Source of the DNA: Bacteroidia bacterium
GTDB lineage: Bacteria; Bacteroidota; Bacteroidia; J057
Length of the DNA: 64,000 bases
NCBI GenBank assembly: GCA_022760475.1
Contig: JALEFZ010000089.1
Coordinates: 186,001 to 250,000 of the forward strand
Direction of reading: 5' to 3'
Below are positions 34,740 through 43,685 of the stretch, in pieces; position 1 is the stretch's first letter; each line of letters begins with the position of its first letter. The notes under the pieces are model-generated. The model did not search any database and had not been told where the DNA came from. It saw only the letters and a list, made by a program, of their open reading frames with translations. Position numbers and translations under genes: made by a program.

Positions 34740-35954
34740 TCAGGCTTGGTCCATGGAAAGCCTGTTATACACAAGCAGGGCGATGAGACCAAGCCCAACA
34801 ATAGCAGCCCAAAATACCTGATAGCCAGCAATAGCTATTAGGCCTAGTCCAAGGGTAGGAGCAAGCACATTGCTCAATGACCATGTCATATAATACCATG
34901 CCATGAAATCCCCTCTATTCTCTTCAGGACTCATTTGAAGGCCAAGGGAATTATTGAGAGGAAGGAAAAATATCTCTCCCAAGGTCCATATGACAATGGC
35001 AATGATGCCTAAATAGGTGGCTCCTGGCAGGAAGAACAACAGGTATGAAGAAAAAATGAATATCAAACCCAAGCGCATGGCTGTTATGGTTCGATTTTGT
35101 TTTTCTATGGTATCAATGATTGGCATCTCGATCAGGGCAACAAGTGCGCTGCTTATTCCCATGAGAATGCCAATATAGCCTTCATTGAATTTCCACACTT
35201 TCTTGATGAAAACAGGAACTGTATGGAACCACTGGAGGAAAATGAAGGATATCAGGAAACTTACCAGTAGGAATAGGAGGTATTTCTTATCCTTGAGTGG
35301 GGATAAAGAGGAATTCATTTTTTTACTGGATTCCGGAGCCTTTTTCGCAGCTATTTTCCAATTTCTGGACCAATAACTAAAGAGAATGGCTGCAGCAATA
35401 CAGGTAAAGCCTTCAATCCAGAAGAGGTATTGGTAACCAAAGGAGACGATTACAAAACCGCCAAGTGCAGGTGCAAGGCTCATCCCGAGGTTTACTGCCA
35501 ATCTTAGCAAAGACATGGTCCTGCCCATCTTTTCTTTGGGTACCAAAGAACCCACCGCTACAGAATAGGCCGGTCGATAGGCTTCTCCGAAAACAGTAGT
35601 CAGAAATAACACTGGCCAGAGGCCATAGACTTCATGGAAAAATTGGAGGCAGAAAAAGCCCACTCCACCCAGAAGCAAACTTAGCCTGATGACCTGTACA
35701 GCCCCCCAGCGATCGGATAGCTTGCCCCCCAAAAAGGAACCTGCCATAGAACCAAAGCCAAATGCCGAGGCGATTAGCCCTGCGGTTTCCAGCTTAAAGC
35801 CTTGATCAGTGGTAAGGTAAACGCTAAGGAATGGGATGACCATAGTACCCATTCTGTTGATGAGGGTAACAAGAGCTAATGTCCAGATTTCTCTTGGATG
35901 CCCGGAATAAGCTTCCTTATAGCGGTTGATGCTGTACGTTATGATGTTAGCCAT
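34740..35954 (-). CDS. MFS transporter
   Basis: The 404-residue protein has about 12 membrane segments. The loop between helices 2 and 3 carries the MFS motif in GGKLSDRWGAVQVIR, and VFGEAYRPAYSVAVGSLVP marks helix 4. It resembles drug/H+ antiporters (DHA1-like), but the substrate cannot be read. It overlaps nothing; its stop lies 6 bases from the bestrophin stop on the other strand, so the two are convergent and unlikely to be co-regulated. Confidence 0.9.
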   Translation of the reverse strand: MANIITYSINRYKEAYSGHPREIWTLALVTLINRMGTMVIPFLSVYLTTDQGFKLETAGLIASAFGFGSMAGSFLGGKLSDRWGAVQVIRLSLLLGGVGFFCLQFFHEVYGLWPVLFLTTVFGEAYRPAYSVAVGSLVPKEKMGRTMSLLRLAVNLGMSLAPALGGFVIVSFGYQYLFWIEGFTCIAAAILFSYWSRNWKIAAKKAPESSKKMNSSLSPLKDKKYLLFLLVSFLISFIFLQWFHTVPVFIKKVWKFNEGYIGILMGISSALVALIEMPIIDTIEKQNRTITAMRLGLIFIFSSYLLFFLPGATYLGIIAIVIWTLGEIFFLPLNNSLGLQMSPEENRGDFMAWYYMTWSLSNVLAPTLGLGLIAIAGYQVFWAAIVGLGLIALLVYNRLSMDQA

Positions 35955-36135
35955 GAGTGAATGGAAAGTAGTTTCTACGGGGACTCATGTAAGTAGTTGG
36001 AGGTTATTTTGATTTAAATTGCTGAAATGTTCATGACTGCATATAAATGAGAACTCTCTCATAAAATTTATTATCGTGTTAAAATAGGGGACTTAAATTA
36101 ATCATTAGTTTAGGTTGACTTTGTAAATTGATTGT

Positions 36136-37242
36136 ATGGATAAGAAGGATAAGTCTTTGAATTTTTGGGGTGTTAAGTTTTTCCCAAGACGAATCAGGAG
36201 GAAAGACTCAGGCTTAATTGTACTGGATCTGATCATGTTGATCCTTGTGAACCTCAATGTTCTGCTATTGGTGTTTTACTGGATTTATCTGAATCCATTT
36301 TTCAGGGAATTTGTAGCAGAAAATATCCCTCCCTTACACCAAATTCTTCAGCCCGTTTTTGAAAGTTTTTTCGCGATAGATACTGTTTTTTTGGTCATTT
36401 ATCTCATCGAGCTTGCTTTCAGGTGGATATTGGCCATATATAGGAAGACTTATCACCGCTGGTTTTTTTACCCATTTGTTCACTGGTACGATGTATTAGG
36501 GTGTATACCGATTGGATCTTTCAGGTTTCTGCGAATTCTTCGTGTATTTGCGCTAATAACACGTCTTCAGCGACTTGATATACTTGATTTCCGAAATACC
36601 TACCTTTATTCCAGATATTTGAAGTATCGTGGGGTAGTGGTAGAAGAAATATCTGATGGTGTGGTGGTGAATGTATTGCAAGGAATGCAAAATGAAATCA
36701 AAAAAGGCCTACCCATTACAGAAAAGCTGCTTCATGAAGTTATTTTGCCTTATAAACCTGTTTTGGTTCAGTGGCTTTCCCGACGTCTCAGGACAGTAAC
36801 TACAGAGTCCTATGGTGTTTATAAGGATGACCTTCAGGATTATGTGTATGATAAGATTAAGACAGCTGTAGATCAAAACAAGGAAATCAGGCAGATCGAG
36901 GCTGTTCCTGTACTTGGGAAGCAGGTTTCAGGTATGTTGGAGCATGCCATTCAGGATATTGTATTTCAAGTGGTCAGTGGTCTTGTGCAAGACATGGCTG
37001 GAAGAGATCATTCCCGATTTTTGGATGAAATCTCTGGATTGGTTCTTGAAACAGTCCTTCATGAGGAAAAAAGGGATGAACATGACCCACTGAATGAAAT
37101 TTTGAGCCGTTTTGCGCTTGATGTGCTGGAGGTGATCAAGGAGCAGGTAGCGGTTCAGGAATGGAAGGAAAGACATCAAAGGGAAAAAGAGGTTGAAGAG
37201 GAAATAAAGCAAGACAAAAAATCAACAGCAAATGCAGAATAG
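36136..37242 (+). CDS. Voltage-sensor-like membrane protein without a pore domain
   Basis: This 368-residue protein has four predicted membrane segments in residues 27-147 resembling S1-S4 of voltage-gated channels. S2 has a Glu at 92 and Arg at 96, S3 has Asp119 in HWYDVLG, and S4 (about 128-147) has Arg130, Arg133, Arg136, Arg143 and Arg146, the first three at every third position. After S4 no S5-pore-S6 follows; residues 150-368 are hydrophilic and helical with a charged tail. This is the layout of voltage-sensor-only proteins, not of a channel. Function unknown. Its stop overlaps the DoxX gene start by 11 bases. Confidence 0.7.
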   Translation: MDKKDKSLNFWGVKFFPRRIRRKDSGLIVLDLIMLILVNLNVLLLVFYWIYLNPFFREFVAENIPPLHQILQPVFESFFAIDTVFLVIYLIELAFRWILAIYRKTYHRWFFYPFVHWYDVLGCIPIGSFRFLRILRVFALITRLQRLDILDFRNTYLYSRYLKYRGVVVEEISDGVVVNVLQGMQNEIKKGLPITEKLLHEVILPYKPVLVQWLSRRLRTVTTESYGVYKDDLQDYVYDKIKTAVDQNKEIRQIEAVPVLGKQVSGMLEHAIQDIVFQVVSGLVQDMAGRDHSRFLDEISGLVLETVLHEEKRDEHDPLNEILSRFALDVLEVIKEQVAVQEWKERHQREKEVEEEIKQDKKSTANAE

Positions 37243-37657
37243 AGCCGTTGGAGTCTGGATTATGAGAATGGTATTAGGCTTAATTTTTTTCATGCAAGGA
37301 TATGGTAAAATCTTTACCATAGGAATCGAACAACTTTATGAAAGTGCCTTTGCTGCATTTGAAAAAACATTTCTCCCCAATTGGCTGCTTTGGTTTACTG
37401 CATCCTTTACCAGTTTTGCTGAACTTTTATGTGGGCTTATGTTAATCTTGGGAATAGGTCGAAAATGGGCTTTGTATATACTGGGGGTAGTGCTCATTGT
37501 GGTAAGTTTTGGACACGGCCTTCAATCTCCGATCTGGGACCTTGGACATGTTTTTCCTAGACTTGTCCTGGTAGGAACATTGCTAGTTATCCCTGAGGAT
37601 TGGGATCGGATTCATTTGGATAATATTCTTAGTCGAAAGTCTGTGTCGAGCAAGTAG
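37232..37657 (+). CDS. DoxX family membrane protein
   Basis: The 141-residue protein has four membrane segments and the DoxX pattern: RMVLGLIFFMQGYGKI near the N-terminus, FTSFAELLCGLMLILGIG in the middle, and LGHVFPRLVLVGTLLVIP at the end. DoxX relatives include quinone-linked oxidoreductase subunits and redox-stress membrane proteins; activity here is unproven. Its ATG lies 11 bases inside the end of the voltage-sensor-like gene, so the two are translationally coupled and may act together in the inner membrane. Confidence 0.88.
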   Translation: MQNRAVGVWIMRMVLGLIFFMQGYGKIFTIGIEQLYESAFAAFEKTFLPNWLLWFTASFTSFAELLCGLMLILGIGRKWALYILGVVLIVVSFGHGLQSPIWDLGHVFPRLVLVGTLLVIPEDWDRIHLDNILSRKSVSSK

Positions 37658-37719
37658 GAGATAAGTAATTGGAACATAATTATTTGACCCCTACCTATCT
37701 CTTCCCTTCTAATTTGCTA

Positions 37720-38181
37720 TTACAGATCAAGGATCATCTGCACATCGCACCTGGCATAGGGAGTCGGAAAGCCTTCGACATCCTTAAACCCAAGTTTATG
37801 ATAAAGTGTAATGGCCGGGGTCAGGACAGAATTTGTCTCCAGATACAAGCGTTTTGCCCCCATCTCACGCGCCTTTTCAATGGTCGCCTGGCCCAGCATG
37901 TATCCCAGGCCATGCCCGCGGGCAGACTCATCTACACCCATCTTGGCTAATTCATAAATGCCTTCCTCTTCCATCTTGATAAGGGCACAAGTTCCCACAA
38001 TTTTCCCCTCAAGTTCGGCTAAAAGAATGGCTCCTCCTGGCTTAAGAATTTTCTCTTGAGGATGATCGAGGGCTTTGAAGTCCTCGATCTCCATTTTGAA
38101 GTATTTTGATATCCAGGCTTCATTGATTCGTTTAAAATCTGCCTGATGTTCAGGGAGGTAAGAAATGATCTTTGCACGCAT
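37720..38181 (-). CDS. GNAT family N-acetyltransferase
   Basis: This 153-residue enzyme has the GNAT fold: a beta strand with GTCALIKMEEEGIYELAKMGVDESARGHGLGYML, which contains the acetyl-CoA pyrophosphate loop (RGHGLG). It continues AIEKAREMGAKRLYLETNS-like sequence and LYHKLGFKDVEGF at the end. It acetylates an amine, but the acceptor cannot be inferred. It is convergent with the DoxX gene and upstream of nothing obviously related. Confidence 0.9.
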   Translation of the reverse strand: MRAKIISYLPEHQADFKRINEAWISKYFKMEIEDFKALDHPQEKILKPGGAILLAELEGKIVGTCALIKMEEEGIYELAKMGVDESARGHGLGYMLGQATIEKAREMGAKRLYLETNSVLTPAITLYHKLGFKDVEGFPTPYARCDVQMILDL

Positions 38182-38247
38182 GTCTTCAAAATTGATGAAC
38201 CCATAATTTAGAAAAATTACTCAGTTTTTGTTTGTGAAAATTGCAGA

Positions 38248-38276
38248 AAAAAATCCCGATCCTTTAGGGATCGGGA
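38248..38276 (-). terminator. Intrinsic terminator of the acetyl-CoA synthetase gene
   Basis: The arms 38254-38262 and 38268-38276 form a 9-bp perfect stem with a 5-nt loop, followed on the minus strand by a T-run (plus-strand A at 38247-38253). Confidence 0.88.
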
Positions 38277-38326
38277 CACTACAATATACTACCTAATCAA
38301 AACAAATAAGTCTCTTCCTACTGGGC

Positions 38327-40225
38327 TTACTTTGCTCCCGCCTTGATATCATCTACCACTGAAGGATCGAGTAGGGTAGAGGTATCTCCAAGATTCCCCG
38401 CAGTTCCCTCTGCAACTTTACGCAGGATACGACGCATGATTTTTCCTGAACGAGTCTTGGGGAGGCCTTTGACCACCTGGATTTTATCGGGTTTGGCAAT
38501 AGGGCCTATGTGCTTGCTTACCACATCACGAATCTCCTTCACGATGGTATCTTCATCTTTCTGCACATTATCCGCCATGGTGATGTAGGCATAAATTCCC
38601 TGCCCTTTTATATCATGGGGGTAGCCCACCACTGCAGCTTCTACCACTTCAGGGTGCTGGTCAATGGCGTCTTCTACTTCTGCCGTTCCCATTCTGTGTC
38701 CAGATACATTGATTACATCATCCACACGACCGATGATGCGGTAGTTTCCATCTGAATCTCTTTTTGCTGCATCACCTGTAAAGTATTTGTTGTCAAACAT
38801 CTTGAAGTAGGTGTTGATGGCGCGCTCATGGTTTCCATAAGTAGTCCTGATCATAGACGGCCAGGGAAATTTCACACAGAGCAGCCCTTCTACTTCGTTT
38901 TCCGTAATTTCATTTCCGTCACTGTCTACCAATACAGGCTGGATACCGGGCATGGGTTTGGTCGCAAAACAGGGCTTAAGTGGCGTTGAGTTGGCAATTG
39001 GAGAGATCATGATTCCACCTGTTTCTGTTTGCCACCAGGTATCTACAATCGGCGATTTCCCTTTGCCTACCATGTCGTGGTACCAATGCCATGCTTCTTC
39101 GTTGATGGGCTCTCCAACAGACCCCAATACCTTAATCGAAGAAAGGTCATGTTTTTCTACAAATTCATCACCCTTTGCCATCAGTGCACGAATAGCCGTA
39201 GGTGCGGTATAGAATTGGTTTACTTTTAGTTTATCTACAATTTCCCAGAACCTACCCGCATCAGGGAAAGTTGGAACCCCTTCAAACATGACGGTGGTGG
39301 CTCCTGCTGAGAGTGGTCCATAAATGATATAGGAATGTCCTGTGATCCAGCCAATATCTGCTGTACACCAGTAAACATCTCCATCCTCATATTGAAAGAC
39401 ATTTTTGAAGGAATAGGTCGTGTAAACCATGTAGCCTGCGGTACTGTGGACAACACCCTTTGGCTTTCCGGTCGATCCTGAGGTATAAAGGATGAAAAGA
39501 GTATCTTCGCTGTCCATCTCCTCTGCCTCACATTCTGTCGACATCCCATCAAGGGCATCATGCATCCATACATCTCGGTGATCGTCCCAATTAACCGCCT
39601 GGCCAGTTCTCCGTAGCACCAATACCTTTTTAATGGAAGGTGTATTGGCTACTGCCTCATCTACTACATCTTTAACTGCAATTTTTTTGCTACCACGGAA
39701 GTTCCCATCAGAACAAATTACCATTGAGCAGGTAGCATCATTGATGCGGTCAGCCAGGGCTGAAGCGGAGAAACCTGCAAATACTACTGAATGGATCGCA
39801 CCAATTCTTGCACAAGCAAGCACAGCAATGGCCAATTCCGGAACCATTGGCATGTAAAAACAGATTCTATCTCCTTTTTTTGCACCCAAAGCCTTTAACG
39901 CATTGGCCATCTTACAAACCTCTGCATGCAATTGTCTGTAAGTAAGGGTAATTGTGTCCTCATTGGGGTCATTGGGCTCCCAAATGATTGCTGCCTGATC
40001 TGGGCGAGTAGCCAGATGTCTGTCAAGGCAGTTCTCCGTAATGTTCAGCTTGCCACCTACAAACCACTTCACATCAAGCTGGCGAAAATCCCATTCTAAT
40101 ACCTTATCCCACTTCTTTTTCCAGGTAAAAGTATCTGCAATAGACGACCAAAATCCTTCAGGGTCTTGAACACTCTGGTTATAGGTAGCCTGATATTCCT
40201 CAAAACTTCCAATCCTAGGAGTCAT
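38327..40225 (-). CDS. acs: Acetate-CoA ligase (acetyl-CoA synthetase)
   Basis: This 632-residue enzyme makes acetyl-CoA from acetate, ATP and CoA through acetyl-AMP. Family motifs appear in order: LYTSGSTGKPKGV (P-loop), DTWWQTETGG (adenylation), YFTGDAAKRDSDGNYRIIGRVDDVINVSGHRM, and PKTRSGKIMRR near the end with the catalytic Lys595. Length equals the usual Acs. The lysine lies in the site that protein acetyltransferases modify in other bacteria. It is monocistronic, with its own terminator. The HTH protein upstream has its own terminator between them, so they are separate transcripts. Confidence 0.96.
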   Translation of the reverse strand: MTPRIGSFEEYQATYNQSVQDPEGFWSSIADTFTWKKKWDKVLEWDFRQLDVKWFVGGKLNITENCLDRHLATRPDQAAIIWEPNDPNEDTITLTYRQLHAEVCKMANALKALGAKKGDRICFYMPMVPELAIAVLACARIGAIHSVVFAGFSASALADRINDATCSMVICSDGNFRGSKKIAVKDVVDEAVANTPSIKKVLVLRRTGQAVNWDDHRDVWMHDALDGMSTECEAEEMDSEDTLFILYTSGSTGKPKGVVHSTAGYMVYTTYSFKNVFQYEDGDVYWCTADIGWITGHSYIIYGPLSAGATTVMFEGVPTFPDAGRFWEIVDKLKVNQFYTAPTAIRALMAKGDEFVEKHDLSSIKVLGSVGEPINEEAWHWYHDMVGKGKSPIVDTWWQTETGGIMISPIANSTPLKPCFATKPMPGIQPVLVDSDGNEITENEVEGLLCVKFPWPSMIRTTYGNHERAINTYFKMFDNKYFTGDAAKRDSDGNYRIIGRVDDVINVSGHRMGTAEVEDAIDQHPEVVEAAVVGYPHDIKGQGIYAYITMADNVQKDEDTIVKEIRDVVSKHIGPIAKPDKIQVVKGLPKTRSGKIMRRILRKVAEGTAGNLGDTSTLLDPSVVDDIKAGAK

Positions 40226-40382
40226 ATGAACTAATTTTTAAATGTGTGCGAATAATAGATGATAAATTGATGTCTTCAAGCTAGGAAAAAAATAAATCAA
40301 TGACAAGTATATAGATATATAGATAACGTTGATTTTTGGCATTGTATTTTTGCCCTATGGCTTGTTTTAAAGGGACAGCATC

Positions 40383-40413
40383 AAAAAAAATGCCCGACTA
40401 GAAGGTCGGGCAT
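40383..40413 (-). terminator. Intrinsic terminator of the HTH regulator gene
   Basis: The arms 40390-40398 and 40405-40413 form a perfect 9-bp stem with a 6-nt loop, followed by T residues on the minus strand (plus-strand A at 40383-40390). It lies just past the stop at 40419. Confidence 0.88.
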
Positions 40414-40418
40414 CATTA

Positions 40419-41441
40419 TTAAACCATTTCTTTAAATCCGAGATTTTCTTTAAGCTTCATCATCCGTTCATTTACACTTCGGAAGAATTTATTTCGAGGT
40501 CGTTCCCCCACAGTAGAGATCATATCAGATTTTTTGTAGAGGTTTTCTAACCAGTATTCAATTGATTTACCGAACTCTTGATCCTCAGTATTCAGGTACT
40601 CAATGGAATGATAAACCATGAAGGTCTGACTTTTGTCTCCTCGGTAATTTATATGGATGATATTATCTATCGAAATAAGGTCATTGTAGTAAAGCGTAAA
40701 GTTTTCAACCCTATCTTTAGGCGGCTTATCGTGGAGGAACTTATACCCTCTTGAACACTCTTCTTCAAGATGTTTAAAGTATTCATCCCCAGCCTTAATA
40801 ATTTTCTTAAGGTCTTCCTCAGAGGCAAATCGTTGGGTCTCGGCGTAATATTCGATCTGTTTCATCAAACTATAAGAAGTCTCAACGCTCCAGATTTCTA
40901 TGGTAGGTATGATGGCATATTTCTCCGCAACCTGTCTTGCCAAAGAAAGGCACTCTCTTTCATAGTCTCCAATTTCGTCCAGAGAAAATTTCTTCCCTTT
41001 GAGGCTATCGTCATTGAAGATGGTATTTTTCCAATAAAATATTTTAAACAGGGTGAGTTCCGGAAATTCGTACAGGTGAAAAACAGGGATATCTTTGCAG
41101 GCAAAGATTACCCGCTCAATTTGTTGGCTTTTAAGTTGATTGAGTAAAGCCAGCAGATTCTGTAAATAGGCCTTGAAGTCCAGGTTGGCTTCATTTAGAC
41201 CTGCCCTTCTGAAGGTGTAAACCCCCGGTATAGCACGCCCTTGTAACTCATCAAGGGAGATTCCAAAGTATTTACTGAGTTTAATGGCTTCATATAATCT
41301 CAAGGGAGTGTCCCCTCTCAGTCTTCGGTAAGCTCCATCAGTGGTAACATTTAATAACTCAGCAATAAATTGGGCAGGAGATTTCTCTTTAGGAATCTTC
41401 TCCTTTATTAACTTGAAAAATAATTCTTGAATTTGATCCAT
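40419..41441 (-). CDS. Transcriptional regulator-like protein with N-terminal HTH
   Basis: The 340-residue protein has a helix-turn-helix at about residues 20-65 (SPAQFIAELLNVTTDGAYRRLRGDTPLRLYEAIKLSKYFGISLDEL), similar in layout to XRE-type domains with a diverged recognition helix. The remaining 270 residues are helical and charged, with no known ligand domain recognised. I do not know its target. It is a single gene divergent from nothing; acs lies downstream on the same strand but beyond a terminator. It could regulate acs, which is only a guess from adjacency. Confidence 0.7.
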   Translation of the reverse strand: MDQIQELFFKLIKEKIPKEKSPAQFIAELLNVTTDGAYRRLRGDTPLRLYEAIKLSKYFGISLDELQGRAIPGVYTFRRAGLNEANLDFKAYLQNLLALLNQLKSQQIERVIFACKDIPVFHLYEFPELTLFKIFYWKNTIFNDDSLKGKKFSLDEIGDYERECLSLARQVAEKYAIIPTIEIWSVETSYSLMKQIEYYAETQRFASEEDLKKIIKAGDEYFKHLEEECSRGYKFLHDKPPKDRVENFTLYYNDLISIDNIIHINYRGDKSQTFMVYHSIEYLNTEDQEFGKSIEYWLENLYKKSDMISTVGERPRNKFFRSVNERMMKLKENLGFKEMV

Positions 41442-41527
41442 ATAACCCCATTGATAAGCTAAAAATAGGAAAAAGTTCCATCTTTCGAAAGATAGCCAGA
41501 CCTAATTATCCTTGGATGAAAGTCCAT

Positions 41528-41566
41528 AAAAAAAACTTTTGAAGAGAATTCTCCTCAAAAGTTTTT
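41528..41566 (-). terminator. Intrinsic terminator after the NifU-like gene
   Basis: The region 41531-41548 pairs with 41549-41566 with a single mismatch, with a small central loop. On the minus strand the stem ends in a long T-run. It ends the mrp-GNAT-nifU-like transcript. Confidence 0.82.
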
Positions 41567-41596
41567 GAGTTATACTGTTGTGTCTTCGGTCTGTGA

Positions 41597-41839
41597 TTAC
41601 TTCTGATTAATCGCGACCACTTGCTTTACCTCAGGAGCAACCTTAAAGATAACTTGCTCAAGCCCGGCCTTCATGGTAAGGTGACTCATGCTACACGCTT
41701 CACAATTGCCCAATAATTCCAGCTCAACTATCCCATCTTCGCTGACTCCGTGAAGGCGAACATCTCCACCGTCCGACTTTAAGTAGTCCCGGATGCTGTC
41801 CAGAGCTCCTTCTATCCTAGTTTTCAAATCATTCACCAT
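41597..41839 (-). CDS. NifU-like Fe-S scaffold protein (C-terminal domain type)
   Basis: The 80-residue protein is the NifU C-terminal domain: LKSDGGDVRLHGV, then ELLGNCEACSMSHLTMKAGLE with the CxxC pair Cys46 and Cys49 that binds a [4Fe-4S] or [2Fe-2S] cluster. It would transfer clusters to apo-proteins. The ATG at 41839 is chosen; a TTG three codons upstream is possible. It lies on the same strand as Mrp, two genes downstream, supporting a shared Fe-S maturation role. The sequence is typical in length for stand-alone NifU-like proteins. Confidence 0.92.
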   Translation of the reverse strand: MVNDLKTRIEGALDSIRDYLKSDGGDVRLHGVSEDGIVELELLGNCEACSMSHLTMKAGLEQVIFKVAPEVKQVVAINQK

Positions 41840-41950
41840 ACCTGCCAAATTAGTAAAAAAAATGATTTATATATAGACTAATTCTTAATAAGTAATTGCA
41901 ACCCACCTTCTTCCACAAAATCTAAACTTCGCAAGTTCGACTTGTCTTGT

Positions 41951-42478
41951 TCAAGGCAAGTATTCTCTCCGAAATTCCCAAAGTTTGACTTCTTGCTTAG
42001 AATTTAAGGATCCTGGAATTGTGGTATACTGCCTCACAAAGCAAAATCCTGCCTTTTCGAGAGCCTTATGAGGGGCTTCGTTGCTTGCCATGGGCTGAGA
42101 ATAAAGAATTTCCAGGCTTAGTTTTTCAAAGAAAATGGGAATCGATTTTTTCAATAAAAGTGTGCCAAGCCCTTTTTGTCTGAAAATCTTGTTCCAAATG
42201 TGTAAGTGTAAAAAGGCAGATTTTCCAAAATCAATGTCATTTATATTACAATGACCGATGCCATGACCTGAACTATCTGTCCAAATCAAGGCATAAGATC
42301 TTTTCCGTTCAAAGGCTGTTGACATTTGTGCTTTAAGCATGGATTCAAGGCCTTCTTGGGATGGCAGTTTATCCAGATCTACTCCCAAATTTCTAAGGTA
42401 TACAGGGTCATTGTTCAGCCAATAATTACAAATCGACCGAATATCTCTCTCTTCTATTTCTCGGACGCCATATTCCAT
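41951..42478 (-). CDS. GNAT family N-acetyltransferase
   Basis: This 175-residue enzyme has the GNAT fold: VREIEERDIRSICNYWL at the start, then GIGHCNINDIDFGKSAFLHLHIWNKIFRQKGLGTLLLKKSI, in which RQKGLG is the acetyl-CoA loop, and a C-terminal ALEKAGFCFVRQY strand. The acceptor is unknown. It starts 6 bases after the mrp stop and is followed by the nifU-like gene 111 bases further. Its position inside an Fe-S pair suggests cotranscription, but a role in Fe-S metabolism is not shown. Confidence 0.9.
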   Translation of the reverse strand: MEYGVREIEERDIRSICNYWLNNDPVYLRNLGVDLDKLPSQEGLESMLKAQMSTAFERKRSYALIWTDSSGHGIGHCNINDIDFGKSAFLHLHIWNKIFRQKGLGTLLLKKSIPIFFEKLSLEILYSQPMASNEAPHKALEKAGFCFVRQYTTIPGSLNSKQEVKLWEFRREYLP

Positions 42479-42484
42479 CCCAAG

Positions 42485-43594
42485 TTATTCCATGCGGACT
42501 TTTTGGCTAGATGGTTTGGTGGCAAGCCTAATGGCCAATTCTTGAGCAAGTCGCTGCGAAAGTTCGGTGAATGACTTTTTAACAAGTTCGTCCTCTCCGA
42601 GGATTACAGGCGTACCGACATCCGCCTTTTCGGCCAATTGCTCCCGCATGGGGATCTGTCCCAATAGCGGTGCCTGAATGGCTTCTGCTAATCCTGCTCC
42701 TCCTCCCTTTCCAAATATGTGGTATTTCTTTTCAGGCATGTCATCAGGTACAAAGTATGCCATGTTTTCGATCACACCAAGGATTGGAACCTGGATTTGA
42801 GGAAGTTGGAACATGTCCGCCCCTTTTCGTGCATCAGCTACAGCCACCTTCTGAGGAGTGGTAACAACTACCGCACCTGTAACAGGAAGTGCCTGGACCA
42901 AGGTCAGATGTATATCTCCTGTTCCTGGTGGAAGGTCGATCAACAGGTAGTCGATCTCTCCCCAATTGGTATCGAAAATCAATTGTCGCAATGCTTTTGA
43001 GGCCATAGGACCTCTCCAAACAATCGCCTGATCGGGTTTTACCAGGACACCTATTGACATTAGTTTTACCCCGTGTCTTTCAAATGGGACCAATAGGTCT
43101 CTTCCTCCTACATTTTCGAGCGTAGGGCGTTGGTTTTCAAAACCAAACATGATTGGCATACTGGGGCCATAGATGTCAGCATCCACAAGAGCTACTTTCG
43201 CACCACTTTGAGATAGTGCGATGGCCATATTGGCTGCTACAGTAGACTTTCCCACCCCTCCTTTTCCTGAAGAAATAGCGATGACATTTTTGACATTGGG
43301 AAGAACCTGGTTGTTCATGTCCTGAACGACCCTGGCAGTCATGTTGACATCGACCTCTGCTTCCATGTCCACCATCAACTTGATGGCGTTGATGCAGGCA
43401 TTTTTAATGGCATCCTTCATGGGGCAGGCTGGTGTAGTCAATACCACCGTAAAGCCAACTTTCTTCCCATCTATTTTTACATCCTTGATCATTCCTAGGG
43501 TGACCAGATCCTTTTTCAAGTCAGGATCATCTACGTGGCCCAGTGCTTCAAGGACTTTTTTTTCTGTAATTCCTTTGTCTTTTTTGAATAACAT
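42485..43594 (-). CDS. mrp: Mrp/NBP35-type Fe-S carrier ATPase
   Basis: The 369-residue protein has a DUF59/MIP18 domain (about 10-95), with TPACPM at 54-59, then a deviant P-loop ATPase with GKGGVGKST at 110-118 and Switch I VDADIYGPSMP. The ATPase domain continues through LIDLPPGTGDIHL. It shuttles Fe-S clusters to target proteins. The C-terminal CPxC pair used for cluster binding in many Mrp proteins is not present; the corresponding stretch reads AYFVPDDMPEKKYHIFGKGGG. This appears usual for Bacteroidota relatives, from memory. It is the first gene of an operon with a GNAT enzyme and a NifU-like protein. Confidence 0.93.
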   Translation of the reverse strand: MLFKKDKGITEKKVLEALGHVDDPDLKKDLVTLGMIKDVKIDGKKVGFTVVLTTPACPMKDAIKNACINAIKLMVDMEAEVDVNMTARVVQDMNNQVLPNVKNVIAISSGKGGVGKSTVAANMAIALSQSGAKVALVDADIYGPSMPIMFGFENQRPTLENVGGRDLLVPFERHGVKLMSIGVLVKPDQAIVWRGPMASKALRQLIFDTNWGEIDYLLIDLPPGTGDIHLTLVQALPVTGAVVVTTPQKVAVADARKGADMFQLPQIQVPILGVIENMAYFVPDDMPEKKYHIFGKGGGAGLAEAIQAPLLGQIPMREQLAEKADVGTPVILGEDELVKKSFTELSQRLAQELAIRLATKPSSQKVRME

Positions 43595-43598
43595 AGCT

Positions 43599-43634
43599 CA
43601 AATATACGAGTACTTTTTCGACAAGCTTTGTCGA
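43599..43634 (-). promoter_or_regulatory. Candidate mrp promoter with palindrome
   Basis: On the minus strand TATATTTG (plus 43599-43606) matches TAnnTTTG exactly but ends only four bases before the ATG, so a transcript would be leaderless. A palindrome with 7-bp arms (43618-43624 and 43628-43634, TCGACAA / TTGTCGA) lies upstream of the box, near the -33 position. It could be an operator. Confidence 0.3.
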
Positions 43635-43685
43635 GCTTTTCACATCATAACATTTTCCCTACCCGGCTTGTTCTGCGAGACTTGA

